Positions 10,946 to 23,927 of a stretch of 64,000 bases of DNA are shown in pieces. A program made the translations under genes and the position numbers. Numbering within the stretch: the stretch's first letter is position 1; each line of letters begins with the position of its first letter. Origin of the DNA: Mucor racemosus (lineage: Eukaryota > Mucoromycota > Mucoromycetes > Mucorales > Mucoraceae); assembly GCA_027405735.1 (NCBI GenBank), contig JAPEHQ010000020.1, forward strand, positions 496,001 to 560,000. Direction: 5' to 3'. The notes under the pieces are model-generated. The model searched no databases, had not been told where the DNA came from, and saw only the letters and a program-made list of their open reading frames with translations.

Positions 10946-12985
10946 GACCAATTCATGTCTGTTTAGTAATGCCTAAAGTATATCCTAAAAAGTGTTTAAT
11001 ATGAGGTTAATTATAGAAAAGAGGGCACACTCTCATTTTGGTTATTGCGAGCTTTGAGAATTAGCTATTTTGGAATCTTCATAGGCTGAATCTCACATAA
11101 ACGCTTCTGAAGGTCAGAGAACAACCTTTGAGGCTTTTACCTTCCGGAAGAGTTCCTTGAATCGGCAATGCAAGCATCAGCTGGACGACAAATTAATATA
11201 AATAACTCGTCAATTTGTTGGGTATATTCATTTACCCCGCTCAGGTACACAAAATTTGTCAAGGAGTTCTTTCAAAATCGTTATTTATTCTATAATAAAA
11301 AATGCAAACATCTGCATCAAATAATTTTTTATAGCAGAAATAATAAATCTTGTTGCCTATTGCTTTATTTGATTGTTAAAAATAAATTCTACAAGCATTC
11401 GCACCAGAGGGAGTGCGACAAACATCTGGCATTCCCCGCTTTTCCGTTCAGCATGTACTGCAATTCATAGGTAAATGTAACCATGAGGATAAATTCGAGC
11501 AACGAATATTTATATACAATGATTCATCACAATTGTTGTTTATTTTCATGATAATAAATAAAAAAAAAGTCAATGAAAAATATTTCCCCAATGATTTTTT
11601 TTTTCAAATGTCAATGCGTATTTTAAAATAAACTTGATCATTCCCTCATAAAAGCAAAGCCATGGTTTTTCACTACGTATGTATACCATGTACTTGCATC
11701 ACACACGCACACGACACATACACACCCTATCTAAGATGATGATGCATGATAAGAAACTTTAATGTGCGTTGTACGACATTATTTTATTTTTATACAGATC
11801 AAATCATATTTTATTATAAAAATGTGAATTTTTATCCGGATATTATATAATGCTTGCTCCTTTTTTTTTAAACAAAAGAAAGGAAGATTCCATTCCGTCA
11901 TAGACAATAGGAGGGATGGGAGAGGGGTTATCTATTAGTAAAAATGAGACGATTTCTCTCTCTCTTTTGTATACGTAAACCTGTCATACACACTTGTTTA
12001 TAATTTAAATGAAAAATTTACTAATCTATTAAAGGTTAAACTATAATAAAACCTTAATTCTTGTACAATGTTAATATTTGAGGGTTTGTGGTGGTTATAT
12101 TTTTTTTTTTTTTTTTTTTTTTGCACTGACGTATATCATTATAGAATGACGATTGTATATATTGTTATTATTAGATGTATGGTTTTTATGAATCTTATTT
12201 TACATGTGTGAATCGTATACAACAAGTATGTCTACAAAACATTGATTCAATGGGTTGTAAAACATCCTACTTGAAAAAAAAAAAAAAAAAAAGAAAGCAG
12301 AAGAAAATAGTGATATTCAGTAGAGAGAGAATTACACAGATGGGCGATCCCTTTTAACCAATTATGTATCTATTTTATTTTCCAAATAAAATTCTGTCAT
12401 ATTGGCTTCTTCCAATATCTTTCTTATTTCCCCTGGTTAATTTCAAACAGAGAAGAGGTTCTTGATTTGATTAGATTCCATACTTTGGCACAGACCAACC
12501 TCTTTGCTGTTTAGGATCAACATTTTTGTTTAAACAAGTGAGTATTAAACACGAAAAAGGGTTTCGTTTTTGTTTGTTGTAGTATTTTGATTCATTAGAT
12601 TTTACTTTTTTTTCATACCGTCATAGGATAAACTATTTCGTCACTCTGGATAATCCGTTTTTTTTTTTATATATATTTTAACAATGATGGAATTTTATTG
12701 GATTACAGGCATCAAAAAAGGGCAGCAGGTAATCAAAAGAGTTTATTGAATCTAACTTGATTTAGGCTTCAACAACCATTTATGACGTTATGTATTGACC
12801 CTTTTTTTCTCTATTTTCTATTCGGGGAGCCAGCCAAGACTCGCGCAGGTCTGGCAATTACTTCTGTTTGTGTGTGCCTTGATTCTTTTGTGGTAGAGAT
12901 TCTTAGTGAATGTGTTTCTGCTGAAAAAAAAATCTGATTGTATATTTATAAATTCATTTAAATCATAAGCTTTTTCTTTTTTTCT

Positions 12986-13025
<40 letters not shown>

Positions 13026-13091
13026 CTTTTCCTTTCTCTCTTTCTAGTTTTTAATAAAAAAAACCATAATTAAATATCTTGAAAGAAAAAA
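10946..13091. other. Gene-free stretch and leader of the C2H2 factor
   Basis: No gene recognised up to 12.4 kb. From 12.5 kb the sequence is probably the promoter and 5' leader of the gene at 13092. A T/C-rich tract runs from 12969 to 13047, typical of strong fungal upstream pyrimidine tracts. A GTGAGT at 12540 could be the donor of a leader intron, but I could not fix its acceptor. Confidence 0.4.
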
Positions 13092-14345
13092 ATGACACAA
13101 ACTGATAATAATAGTTATTTTTCATTAAATAATCCTGCAATCAATAATAAACCACAACCAACTACATCAACTGTAAATACATCACAACATGCAACACCCA
13201 AAGTGAAAAGCGGTAGTTTATTAAATCGAAGACAACAACAACAACATGCTGCTTATTTACAGCCATTGGAATTACCTTCATTACCACCATTATCCCAGTT
13301 ATTACCAAACAAATCAAAAAAAGAATCAAATAATCCCACAGCGACGCAAGTGTCAACTGATGCTGCTACGGTTGCTGCTGCTGTTGCGGCTGGTATGATC
13401 CCTGATTTATCCTACCAACCGAAAAACAATGTATTATTTAATGAATTTAATACCAATAATAATACAGCATATCCCAACGCTCCTACTAGTACTACAGTTA
13501 CAACAACCGCTACTACCAATATGGCACAATTAATGGATCCTGTTGCTGCTGCTGCTGCTGCTACTGCTGTCACTGCAAATGACTTTCCTACAGACTTACC
13601 ATTAGATAGTATATATAACATGCAACCTACTGTTGCTTCAATGGATCCAACAACTACAGCAGCACCTCCATCTACAATGTATTTATCAAACTTTGATCAT
13701 TCTTTGATGCAACAACATCAACCTCCTATTTCTTTTCCTATGCAACCTCATCATCAACAATATCAACAACAACAACAACAACAACAACAACAGCACCAAC
13801 AAAGAGCTCGTCAATTATCTAGTTCAAGTAGTTCATCTGCAGAAAAACAATACTCGTTTGTTGCAATTCCTGGTACAAATCAGAAAAAGAGACCTCGTAG
13901 ACGATATGATGAAATTGAAAGACTATATCATTGTACTTGGGCTGGATGTTCAAAGGCATATGGAACACTGAACCATTTGAATGCTCATGTCAGTATGCAA
14001 AAGCACGTAAGTAAAATGTTTGAAATATATATATATATACATATAGCGCAAATGTCTAATCATTACACTTTATTTTAGGGTCCTAAAAGACATCCTGCTG
14101 AATTCAAAGAAATGAGAAAGTTATGGCGTAAACAAAAAAAGGAAAGAGAAGCTCATAAAAAACGAAATGAAGAAGTAATGAAACAGCACATGACGAATCA
14201 ATCTCTTCCTCTTCCTCCTCCACCTCCTCCTTCACTAGTACAACAACATCAACATCAACATCAACATCAACAACATCAACAACAACAACAACCTCAAAAC
14301 TCATTTCATTTTAATAGCATGCCTGTAAACGGTGGTTATTATTAA
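13092..14345 (+). CDS. Fungal C2H2 zinc-finger transcription factor
   Basis: Two exons, 13092-14006 and 14079-14345 (72-nt intron, phase 0), 393 residues. The conserved part is one C2H2 finger of the form C-X4-C-X12-H-X5-H (YHCTWAGCSKAYG, NHLNAHVSMQKH; about residues 278-305) preceded by KKRPRRRYDEIERL and followed, across the intron, by GPKRHPAEFKEMRKLWRKQ. This finger plus basic extension is a known fungal transcription-factor signature, also found in Ascomycota and Basidiomycota. The remainder is low complexity: Asn/Thr/Ala-rich N-terminus, polyQ near residue 220, Ser run, and a QH-rich tail. Nuclear DNA binding is expected; targets are unknown. The intron sits immediately after the last finger His. 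Confidence 0.85.
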
Positions 14346-14573
14346 CTTTGTTAGAAGTTGAAAATTAGATTACGTGATGAAATTGTGTATATAATGTTAA
14401 TATAATAAAATAAATAAAAAAATTGCTAAATATAACAAAAAAAATCATGCCGCTTATTACATCGAACTGATGTATTCAATGATGTAATTGAGACAGGGTA
14501 AATTATCCAGTGTTTTCTGCACATATAAATGGTCCACATGATTTTACTGAGTTTCAACGCTATTGTTCTTTTT

Positions 14574-14660
14574 CTGTGAGAGTGAGAGTGAGAGAAAGAG
14601 AGAGAGAGTGTGTGTGTGGAGTAAGAGTAGTAGGGGGGGGGAGGAGGAGTAGGAGTAGGG
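14574..14660. repeat. GA/GT microsatellite and G-rich tract
   Basis: GAGAGT and GAGA repeats pass into TGTGTG, a G8 run and GGAGTAG repeats, just upstream of the RBR gene. It may act as its promoter-proximal purine tract. Confidence 0.7.
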
Positions 14661-14711
14661 TTGTGTTTAAGTTGCCGGAATATACCAATTATAAAGAGTG
14701 AGAGAAAGAAA

Positions 14712-16590
14712 ATGGATTCTTTCTTTAACTTTTTCTCTTGTTTTATCTTTTTTAATAAAATGGACGATACTACTACTACCACCACTACAATACATCCTGT
14801 GGAAGAAGAAAAGCATTGGCTCACTGAACAAACAAAAGAATTATTCGCTAAATTCAACATTGGCAATCTTTTATTTTGCTATTGTTTGCCATTTTTCTAT
14901 GTATTTTATCCAGCATTGTTAATGCCAGCTATATTTTTACGTTCCTTGTCATTTCTCATCGGTTGGATTTATAAACTTGTCGTTGCCCATCATCATCATA
15001 CTGAATTTCCAGGAGCAACAAGAAGAAATAATGATGCTACCCAAGTACAAAAAACTGAGCCACCTTCCTTAGTTGAAGATGAAAGAAACAATATGTATTT
15101 TTGGTTACAAAGATGTTCGATCTGTCTTGATCAAACCTATAGTTTATGTTTGGAATCTTGTCGTGATCAGTTCTGTAAAGACTGTTTCTCTAGGTAATTG
15201 TGTCTTAATATTCCCACACCAAGCATTTCTTATTTATTTTATCTGCATAGATACATCGAAGAGACTGTAAATCAATCTTGGGGTTTAGGCGTTAGTAGAA
15301 TTAAATGCCCTGGTAAAAAAAAAATATATTTCTAATTGTGATTATAAATGATAAAAACTCAACTGTTTTTTCTTTATAGTTTGTCAGGAAACTATCAGTC
15401 AATCTGAATGGAGTCGATATGTTTCACAAGACATTATTGCAAAATATAACAAATATAATCAACCTTACAGACCATTTTCTCGTTATTGTTCAACCTGTGA
15501 ACATCCTGTTGCGCCATGTCAATCACCTAGAGCTCAAGGCATTTCACGAGAGAGGTATAAAAAAAAAGGGTAGTTTTACTGTATATTAAAACCTTTATTA
15601 ACATGTAAAATTAGCCGCCTTGAACAAATTGCTAGCGATTTAGATGCATTCTCAAAATCAATCATCAATCCCAATACAACCGTTCTTGTAGATCAAATTC
15701 TCATGGCATTTTTAACAACTTGTCAAAAAGGTTCAACATTTCGTATTGGCCGAGTTCAAGATCTTTACAATCAAATGATTCCCGTCTTGGTTAAAATTAC
15801 AACTAAACAACCAGACTTATATAACAAGGCATCTAATATTTCAAAACAACTGGTTGCTTTAGAAGTGATACCAGAAGCATGGAAACAAACTCAATTTTGG
15901 CATGTAGCTAATTTCCCAGTCGAACAATGGTAAAATTGATTATCTTTTTATTAATTTATCAGTCTATTAATCTGCCATATTAGTGATCACTGCGGTGATA
16001 AATCATGTCTTCAATGTGGTGAAATGGCTCATCTTGGTCAAAATTGTTTAGAGAATTTAAAATTGAAATTGAAAAATAACCGAGATGATGAAGAATTAAC
16101 ATCCACAATTCAATGGAAATTAAATCACACGTAATGTATTTTTGTTATTGTTTATACAAATAGAAAAACTAATTTTTATTTAATTCAGTCGTCCTTGTCC
16201 CAATTGTTCTGTTATGATCAACAGAGATGAAGGTTGTAATAAAGTAGATTGTTTATTATGTGGCTATAGATTCTGTTGGCGATGTGGTTCTGGTTGGTCA
16301 CAACAAAAATGTGGTTTTTATCAATGTGGGGAAGATGAGCAAATCTTATTACAATCAGAAACTACAACAGCAACTTCAATCACAACAATAGAGCCAGCGC
16401 CATCATCAGCTACAACAATGAAAATTCAAAAAGAAGAGGAACCTTCCAAGGTAAGCAATAAAAGAAAATATTCTTGCATAAATTATGCATATTTTTACAT
16501 ACATTTGTTGATTTTTTTTTTCTACAGGCTGAACTAGGTGTACCTGATATGCATGCGATTGATGCACGCCGACAAGTTTCTTCCATATAA
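14712..16590 (+). CDS. RING-between-RING (RBR) E3 ubiquitin ligase
   Basis: Seven exons: 14712-15193, 15251-15312, 15380-15554, 15615-15929, 15984-16130, 16189-16450, 16528-16590; phases agree; 501 residues. The alternative Met at 14760 would remove 16 residues. RING1 starts at CSICLDQ (about 135) and ends in KCPVCQ. An IBR is split: CSTC (218-221) and, after about 120 residues, CDHCGDKSCLQCGEMAH (345 onward). RING2 is CPNCSVMINRDEGCNKVDC then FCWRCGSGW (396 onward); the Cys in EGC aligns with the catalytic Cys of RBR ligases. Residues about 55-100 are strongly hydrophobic (FCYCLPFFYVFYPALL, then FLRSLSFLIGWIY), suggesting membrane attachment. The tail is Thr/Ser-rich. Substrates cannot be inferred. 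Confidence 0.87.
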
Positions 16591-16900
16591 TTTATTTATT
16601 TATTCAATGTATTTGCAACAATTTACACATATAAACATACGATACCACCCAATAAACACACATTCAAATACTCTTGTATATACAAATAAAATGAAAAAAA
16701 AAAAAAAGGATGACATGATTATTTATTTATTTATGTTTAAAATGAATATATACTAAACGGGTGTGAAAGAAGGGGGATTGTTTTCTTTGTTATTTTTTTT
16801 TTCTTTTTTCTTTTTCTGTAGGGATATATTTTTAAGGAAAAAAAAACTGTACAATATAAACTTTTTGTGTGGTATATTTTTTTTTAAAGCAACATGATTT
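16591..16900. other. Short convergent intergenic
   Basis: Holds the 3' ends of the RBR gene (+) and the acidic protein gene (-). AATAAA-like signals are present at 16684-16689 in plus orientation; T-rich tracts serve the minus gene. Confidence 0.5.
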
Positions 16901-17413
16901 TTAGGCAGAGGAAATCAAATCCAATGCTAAACGAATTTCATCATCCAATGGTGGTAATAAATCCATATTTAAACTTAAAAGTTCAGATTCATCTTCTTCA
17001 TCGACAAATGTTTTTTGTTTCTTCAATAATGGAACTTCAACAAAATCAAGCTGAGCAAATAAATCTTCATCTTGATCATTGCATTTGCGTTTATTGTTGG
17101 AAGAAATGCTTTGTTTATCATCTTCCTCTTCTTCTTCATCTTCTTCTTCTTCGGCGGATAATTCGGGCATGTCATTCCAATCAAGGACAGCAAGGTCATC
17201 TTGATTGTTACACGAAATTGCATTGGCATTGGCATTGGCATTGGCATTGAAAGATGTTAACCCAAGAATATTTAATAATTCAACATCATCCACAGTGGCT
17301 GTGACATCAACAATTGGTGTTGGTGTAGTAAAATTAGTAGTAGTGGTGGTGGTAGTGGTGGGTGTAGTAGGAGCGACGGTAACAGTGTCAGTTGGTGTAA
17401 TGTTTGTGTTCAT
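16901..17413 (-). CDS. Unknown small acidic protein
   Basis: 170 residues, intronless, not recognised. The Met at 17413 is chosen since upstream frame sequence overlaps a poly(T)-encoded stretch and the TATA box. N-terminus: long Thr/Val run. Then DDVELLNILGLTSF, an Asn-Ala dipeptide repeat, WNDMPELS, an acidic block (EEEEDEEEEEDD), NNKRKCND, and a C-terminal half rich in Leu/Asp with LLKKQKTF and LLPPLDDEIRLALDLI. Hydrophobic-acidic motifs such as these resemble transcription activation segments, but this is only a composition argument. A TATA box lies 85 bp upstream. Confidence 0.65.
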   Translation of the reverse strand: MNTNITPTDTVTVAPTTPTTTTTTTTNFTTPTPIVDVTATVDDVELLNILGLTSFNANANANANAISCNNQDDLAVLDWNDMPELSAEEEEDEEEEEDDKQSISSNNKRKCNDQDEDLFAQLDFVEVPLLKKQKTFVDEEDESELLSLNMDLLPPLDDEIRLALDLISSA

Positions 17414-17496
17414 TTTTGGTCTTGTAGTGTATTTAGTTTTATAAAAATATAATGAGGGAGAGGGAAATAAAAAAAAAAAAAAAAAAAAATGGGTGG

Positions 17497-17506
17497 GTTT
17501 TATATA
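17497..17506 (-). promoter_or_regulatory. TATA box of the acidic protein gene
   Basis: TATATAAAAC on the minus strand, 85 bp upstream of the ATG at 17413. Confidence 0.5.
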
Positions 17507-17519
17507 CAAAATTACGAGA

Positions 17520-20500
17520 AAAGAAACAAGGGGGGTGAAGGGGGGATTAGATGGAACGGAGAGTTAATTAGATAACTTGTTTGTTTCGCATATTGCAATT
17601 GCTATTTGGTGAGAAAAAAAATCATTGTATTACAAAGCTATATGAATTATAAACGGAATTTCCATCTTGAGAATCACCCCCCCTCTTTTTTACATACCCC
17701 CAAAACACACACACACATGAATTTTCAATGAATGAATTCAGCATGCAAATCATCTGATATTCTTTTTTCTTTTTTCAACTCCTTATAATTATTTAGATCC
17801 AATTAAATTTTACGAGTTGTCAAACTACTCAAAAAAGAATTCCCGGGTGAAATATTATTAAATAAACAAAGAAATCTATTTGACGTCAGTTTAAAATAGA
17901 AACAGCAGGAAGCTTAATTGAATAGGCGCAGCGCAGCGCAGCTTTTTTTTGCTGCTTTACAAGATGGGTTGGCGGGCCGGATGGCTGGGGTCCCCTTGAT
18001 AAATGTATTTTTTTTTAGCCGACTTGACAACAACAACAATAATAAATAAAAAAAAATCATACAAATTAAATATATTCATCATCGTTCAGTAATCAAGAAA
18101 AAAAATCATCTGATTTAAAATGTAAAAAAAAGGTTAAATTCATTTAAACATAAAAAAAAAAGAGGCTGCGGGTAATGTAAAATCATTTGGATCATCGCCT
18201 TAATTAAAGTTTTTTTTTTATAATCTCCTCTTCTGCATTCTTTTGTTTATAATCCAATCGGTTTATAAATAAACTTATGTAATAGAGAAGACAATAAAAT
18301 ACTGGCTCCTTAAACCTCGGCGTTTATACAAATTATCAACATATCCCGTACATACTTTTCTGCTTGATATTCTATATTTGATCGACAAAATTATACTTTT
18401 TTCTTTTTTTTTTTTTTTTTTGTTTTTTTTTGTTTTTTTTAATACATTTGGGGGTTTGGTTTATACTGTGAAATGCTGTCTTTCTTAGGTTTAACATACA
18501 ACCATTGCATACATTTTTGTTTCATTCTACTACATATTTAATCAAGAAAAAAAAAAAGAAAAAAATACGTAGGCAATCGGTCATTATAACCCAATAAAAT
18601 CTATTTTAAATCAAAAATCTTGCATAAATCCTCCAAGAAACAAAAGGAAAAAAAGCTAATTGTAACTTCTTTGCTGTCCGGAGCTGTGTATATAGTTTGG
18701 CAACTTTTTGATTATATCCATTGAATTTACATAAGTGTGCTAGTCCAAGTGTAACGCATGTGATCTCGATTGCTTTTTTACTCTTTTGATCTAAAACATA
18801 GAAAAGGGTGCTACGGTACGATTAGGAAAAAAAAATACTTGTGCATTGCACTATTACTATTTTGTGATTTGGCGCGCTCACAACCGCTGCCACCCTTGCC
18901 GGATTTTCTTTTTTTTTTTTCATTGCTCTATATTTGCGGACCAGTTGAAATAAAACAAAGATATAATTTGATGTGATTTGACAACAGCTTTTATTTGCTG
19001 GTAGCAAACGATCGATATTCAAAGACCTCATTGTTGAATATTATTAATCTTTTTAAATTAACGTGAGTATTTTTCGCTTGTTTTGAGTGTGTTTGTACAC
19101 ATTGTTTCACCAAATCACGTATAAAATCATTAAAACAATGTTGATTGATTGCTTCTAAAGGTAGCAAGTACACCAAACAATCATATTTGATCAGGGCATA
19201 CATTGATATTGCTTTAAAAGAAAAAAAAATTTTTTTTGATCATCAAATTTTTATCGATTTTTGGCCCTTCATTTTTTGTCGAGGGGTCCCTCACCCCAAC
19301 ATCGCCATTTGGAGGAAATTCAATTTTTCACAAGGAAAATGAACTTTTTTATTATGATACACGCTAGTGAAAATGACCGTAAGAATCTAACGCTTCATGA
19401 TAAGTAAGTTTGTCAATACATTTTGTGCTACGAGTTTGGACTTCCCCCCCCCCCCCAAAGCCGTGGTTTTGGTTTTAAGAATTACCTACAAACTTTATCA
19501 GGAAAATTATTTTTCTATTGACACCATCTGATCCGTATGAAAAAATAGTATAAAGCTCAATTATTGAGCTAGTTCCAGTCGCTATACAATTTTTAGAGAT
19601 GATCCAAAAACATGTCAAGCTTTCTCAAAATTGAATTTTTTTCCATTTCTGATTGATTTTGACAAATGCAGATTAAACTCCGGTTTTCACGTTTTCAAGT
19701 TGCTGATAAGCATTGCAGTTGATGAATAAATGCAGCCATGTGTACAAGATCAACACATATCGATTAATTTTGATATATGCAATATGTGCAAGATAAGTTT
19801 TTCTCGATTTTTTCCGTTTTTCCTTCAATATTCACTGGAAAAAACCAAATATTTTGGCAAAAATATGAGACAAACAGTTTCTTAAAGAGCTTTTTCGCTA
19901 TACCTAAATGTGGTTACAAAACTTTAAGTTGTGTTGCAAGAGTTAACAAGGCTTTTAAATATGTTTCCTATTTTTTATTTCAAGAGCTTGGCTCGATTTG
20001 GTGATTTTACATTAGCTCAGATACATTGCATATAAAATCTGTAATGCAAGAAGCCATTTATTAAATACTCTAATGGCATGAATATTCAATATACTTTATA
20101 AATTTATGTTTATTAGTCATGTCTAAAACAATACGATTCAAGAAATCGCCAGAGAATACAATTCAACTAGATAAAACAAACATAAAAGCTCAAGTAAAAC
20201 TTGTCTATCACCACTAATTTCCTTGTTTGTATTGGTCAAACAAGGTTTGGTGATTGGTTAGTTAGTAAAAGAATGCAACTATGATTAGCTAGTTGGTAAA
20301 AAAAAATAGTACATTTTACTGGACAATATTGCTTAAACGTTCAAAAGACAGGACCGGGGGAGAATGTACATGTCCAATTTTATTGCGTCCGCTAAAATTT
20401 CACATTTATTGCTATTTTTCAAATGCATTAGAAGAAAACAAAAAATGTATCAATGCACTTGACATGTTGGAAGCCTGATTTATATGGTTTGAAATGTATG

Positions 20501-21330
20501 TCTTGTGCTAAGAATTATCTAAAAGAATCCTTTGAATGCCGAAAATTGCTCCCAATTACTATCACTATTATACCACCACTGCAGTAATAAAAGTTTAATT
20601 GAATGCATGGTTTCAAGTGATGCGTGGTTTTTTACTGATGCGGGATGATGTCAAGTGAATAATTTGTGATAAAATCATGCAAAAACTTCGATCTTTCTGT
20701 TCATTTTTCTGACACAACAAGGACGTTCAAGAATTTTCGAAAGATCCAAGACACCATTGATCAAACTGATCGCTCACTTGACACAGTTTGAGGTAGGGAG
20801 TTGAATGTTTGATCTTCCTGCTTAAAAGATGAATGGTCAAGATTCAAAAATGAAGGAATATCAAATGTATCATTTACTTTTGGTTTCACTGGTCTTTTTT
20901 TAGTTAAAAAGTGATGGAATGATAAAGGATGATACATGGCAAATTTGCCATTACATGGCTTGTGAACGTTTTGATGGTTTTATGTTGTGGTATTGGGCAT
21001 GAGGAACTAAGCTTTTTCTTCTTTTTTTTTTTTTCTTATCTTGTTTGCAAATTTCGAATCCATATATCAAAACGATCGGCTAAATCATTTGCGATTTATG
21101 ATAAATGTTTGAGTTACACTGCAGTTCTATACCTTCCATTTATATCATTTAAAAATAACAACTAAGGATTATTTAGTGCACACATCAAATCCTATATTTA
21201 CCATTTTTACAAAGTGCTTATATAGTTCAATCTCCAATAAAATATATCAAAATTATACACGTGAAGTGAAAAGAATTACAAAGTTAGATTTAATTTAAAA
21301 AAAAAAGCTTGTTTCAATATACAATTTTAT
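17520..21330. other. Long gene-poor stretch
   Basis: No convincing gene. It contains A/T homopolymers, a C14 run (19445-19458) and several short frames. A 32-codon frame at 20119 starting MSKTIRFKKSPE is the only one with non-random composition and could be a transposase N-terminus relic. Nothing else can be supported. Confidence 0.5.
17881..17888. promoter_or_regulatory. Perfect CRE-type palindrome
   Basis: TGACGTCA, the ATF/CREB bZIP site, about 470 bp upstream of the minus-strand gene starting at 17413. This could be chance; it is followed at 17931-17941 by a small GCGCAGCGCAGC repeat. Confidence 0.35.
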
Positions 21331-21339
21331 TTTTTTTTA

Positions 21340-22754
21340 TCAACGCTGTTGTTGGGGATCGGGTGTGTGTGCGCGGGTAAAGGTACCAGACATATTATTT
21401 GGTGATAAAGAACGAGAATTTTGTGCCATATCCAAGCCAGTTGCGGAAGCGTTTTTATTCGATTTCTTTGAAAGAGATTGTGATGTATTATAATCTGGCG
21501 TGGTTAAATAGACAAGACTATGACGACTATCGTTGAGATGGTTACTGAATGGTGTATTTGCTCGAGAATCGTTAGGATCATAATAAGAACTGTTATCATC
21601 ATTATCTTCATTGAGCATTGCATATTTAGAAAACTCCTCATTGTCACCGAAAAATTGTACAATTTTAGCATGCTCTTGCTTTGATTGATATCTATGAAGT
21701 ACCCAAAGAAGACATAGAACAAATACTACAAAAAGGACAACCGCTGTGGCTAATATACCCCATAGCCAATTGGCAATTTTGTGAAACACATCAGGTCCAA
21801 CTATACAAATGCCATCATTTGAACAGGTACCTGACAAACATTCTCTGTCTTGATCGCATGCTGCATTGATTTCCTTTGATTGAATACACAAGAAATTAGA
21901 ACACCATGTACCATCTGTACAGTTATCTCGAATGATAGTTTGTTGTATAGCGTCACCAGCTGCATCGTAACTGGTATATGAAGAACTGTAGTATAATAAA
22001 AATGTGTGTGTGTGTTAAGAGCATGCCACAAGAAGTATAAATAGAAACTACTACATTTTTCAACTAAAAAAAAAAAAAAAAAAAAAAAAAAAACTTACAT
22101 ATCAGTACCACAATTACCTCCAAGGGGGGCTCCTTTAATAAAACATGTGGAATTTAAACAAATAGAACTTGTTCCTGAACATTCATCATCACGTTGCTGG
22201 AAAAAAAATCAGGTTAATATTCCTTGGCTTCTCCTGAAACGAAAACTTCTTCCTCTCTCTCTCTCAAACACAAAACTTACGACTTCACAACGATTTCCTG
22301 TTGAGACTTGGGCTGTACATTGAGAGTTATTATCCGGGCAAAATGTCGATCCATTGCATCTTACTGGAAGTGCTCTTACAGAAATATTCCATCTATATTT
22401 ACAAAGAATTAGCCATCAGTTTGAATTGTCTGAAGTACTTTAATTATTGAATCATACTCTGATATGTAATCTGCATTTGAGCATCCTTTGTAATTACATG
22501 TATTGCTTGTTGGATCACAAAAAAGATAGACATTATCACATGAATCATCATACTGCCAACTTTCTCTGATTTAAATGAAACAGTAAATATATGCATGTTA
22601 ATATGATGTGCAGGTATACTATTGCTCCTATATATATTTATATATATATTTACCTATATAAAGGTATGGGATCACATAATTGTCCATATTGTAATGCTAA
22701 GATTGATGTCACCGAGGAAATCAAAATGCTGGATATAATGCTTAATGTACGCAT
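21340..22754 (-). CDS. Type I membrane protein with Cys-rich ectodomain
   Basis: Five exons on the minus strand: 22754-22654, 22565-22458, 22392-22281, 22196-22099, 21985-21340; phases agree; 354 residues. A signal peptide (MRTLSIISSILISSVTSILA) is followed by about 170 residues with many Cys in pairs (SCDNVYLFC, NTCNYKGC, RCNGSTFC, DDECSGTSSIC, NCTDGTWC, ECLSGTCSNDGIC) and several N-X-S/T sites. One membrane helix follows (WGILATAVVLFVVFVLCLLW), then a Ser/Asn/Asp-rich cytosolic tail with SP/TP sites. Similar Mucorales proteins are sometimes annotated as Dickkopf-N-like Cys-rich; that label is a pattern match only. A surface sensor or wall-linked receptor is plausible. Intron 4 carries a poly(A) run of about 28 nt. 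Confidence 0.8.
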
Positions 22755-23927
22755 AATGTGTATATATAATTTATATGAAAAAGATGAAAAAGGATAATGA
22801 AAAGAAAAAGAAGAAGAAGGATATTTTTACATTCAGGGATTATATCTTTTTATGTAAACATCTCAATTAATAGCATCCAGCACCTAAAAAAAAAAAAAAA
22901 AAAAAAAATTTGAGATTGTTTATAAATAAAACAATGGTGAAAATAATTGGCCACAGCGGACATTTTCATATCCATTTGGCGCTATTTCATATGTTTTGAG
23001 TAACCCAGTTTTTTGCTCTTCGTTCTATAATTATAATTATAATCAGATAATAAAGGATAGTATAGATTGGATCTTTGTTTTCGTTACGTCTTGTCTTCTT
23101 AATCCGCAATGGAATCAATTTACTCTAAATACTTGATTTATCAGCATCTTTATCAATGTACAATGTTGTACGCAAGTCTCCAATCCGGTAAATCAAATTC
23201 TCTTTCTGTAAAATAAAATATTAAATGAAACGCTCATTATAGTACTTTTTGCCACCAATCTTATCTTGGCAATCATTTTTGAGTTGAATCGTAGTTGTTA
23301 CACTAAATCGTGAATGTGTTTTATAATACCAAGATACCATGGAAATTCTTAACAAACAAATATTTGTATAGTAAAAAGATGGCATTTTTAACATAAATCA
23401 CATAATAAGTGTATCAAGATTTATGCGCCTCAGTCCAATGTGGCGGGATCTTTTATTTATTTTTTTTACCCTTTTTTTAAAATGTAGCAGCAATGATATA
23501 TAAATATCAAGTTGCTTTTCAATTTTTATTGTAACAAAAAGATTTAGATGGAGGATGAAAATGTTCGGCACAGCCAGTCGGGATCATCAAAATGGGGTCC
23601 ACAGTTCAGAATTCTTTTATATTCAAAAAGGCAATTTGTCATCCAATTGCATGCATATACAGTTACTATATACAACGGTCCTGTTTTTAATTTTTATTGC
23701 CGAATTGTGCTGCAGTATGATTCATGTTATACTGTATAATAGAGTTTTAAATTAATGAGAAACCATGCTATATTTATCAATCTCAAAAGTTGTTATATAA
23801 CCGAAATATAGCGAAAAAACGTAATCAGTTTCTATTTACAGCATTTGATCAAGTAGACTGTCATTAGATGCACTTTGATTGTGATGAGCTGGCTAACTCG
23901 TTTTTCTTTCTATAATAGCAACACAGG
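22755..23927. other. Gene-free stretch
   Basis: Promoter side of the membrane protein gene, then AT-rich DNA with a poly(A) run (22887-22908). No gene recognised. Confidence 0.45.

Noticed and set aside
12540..12720. 5'-UTR intron of the C2H2 factor
   Set aside because: A donor is present but no acceptor could be chosen with confidence.
20119..20217. 32-codon frame starting MSKTIRFKKSPE as a gene
   Set aside because: Too short and without neighbours; kept only as a possible transposon scrap.
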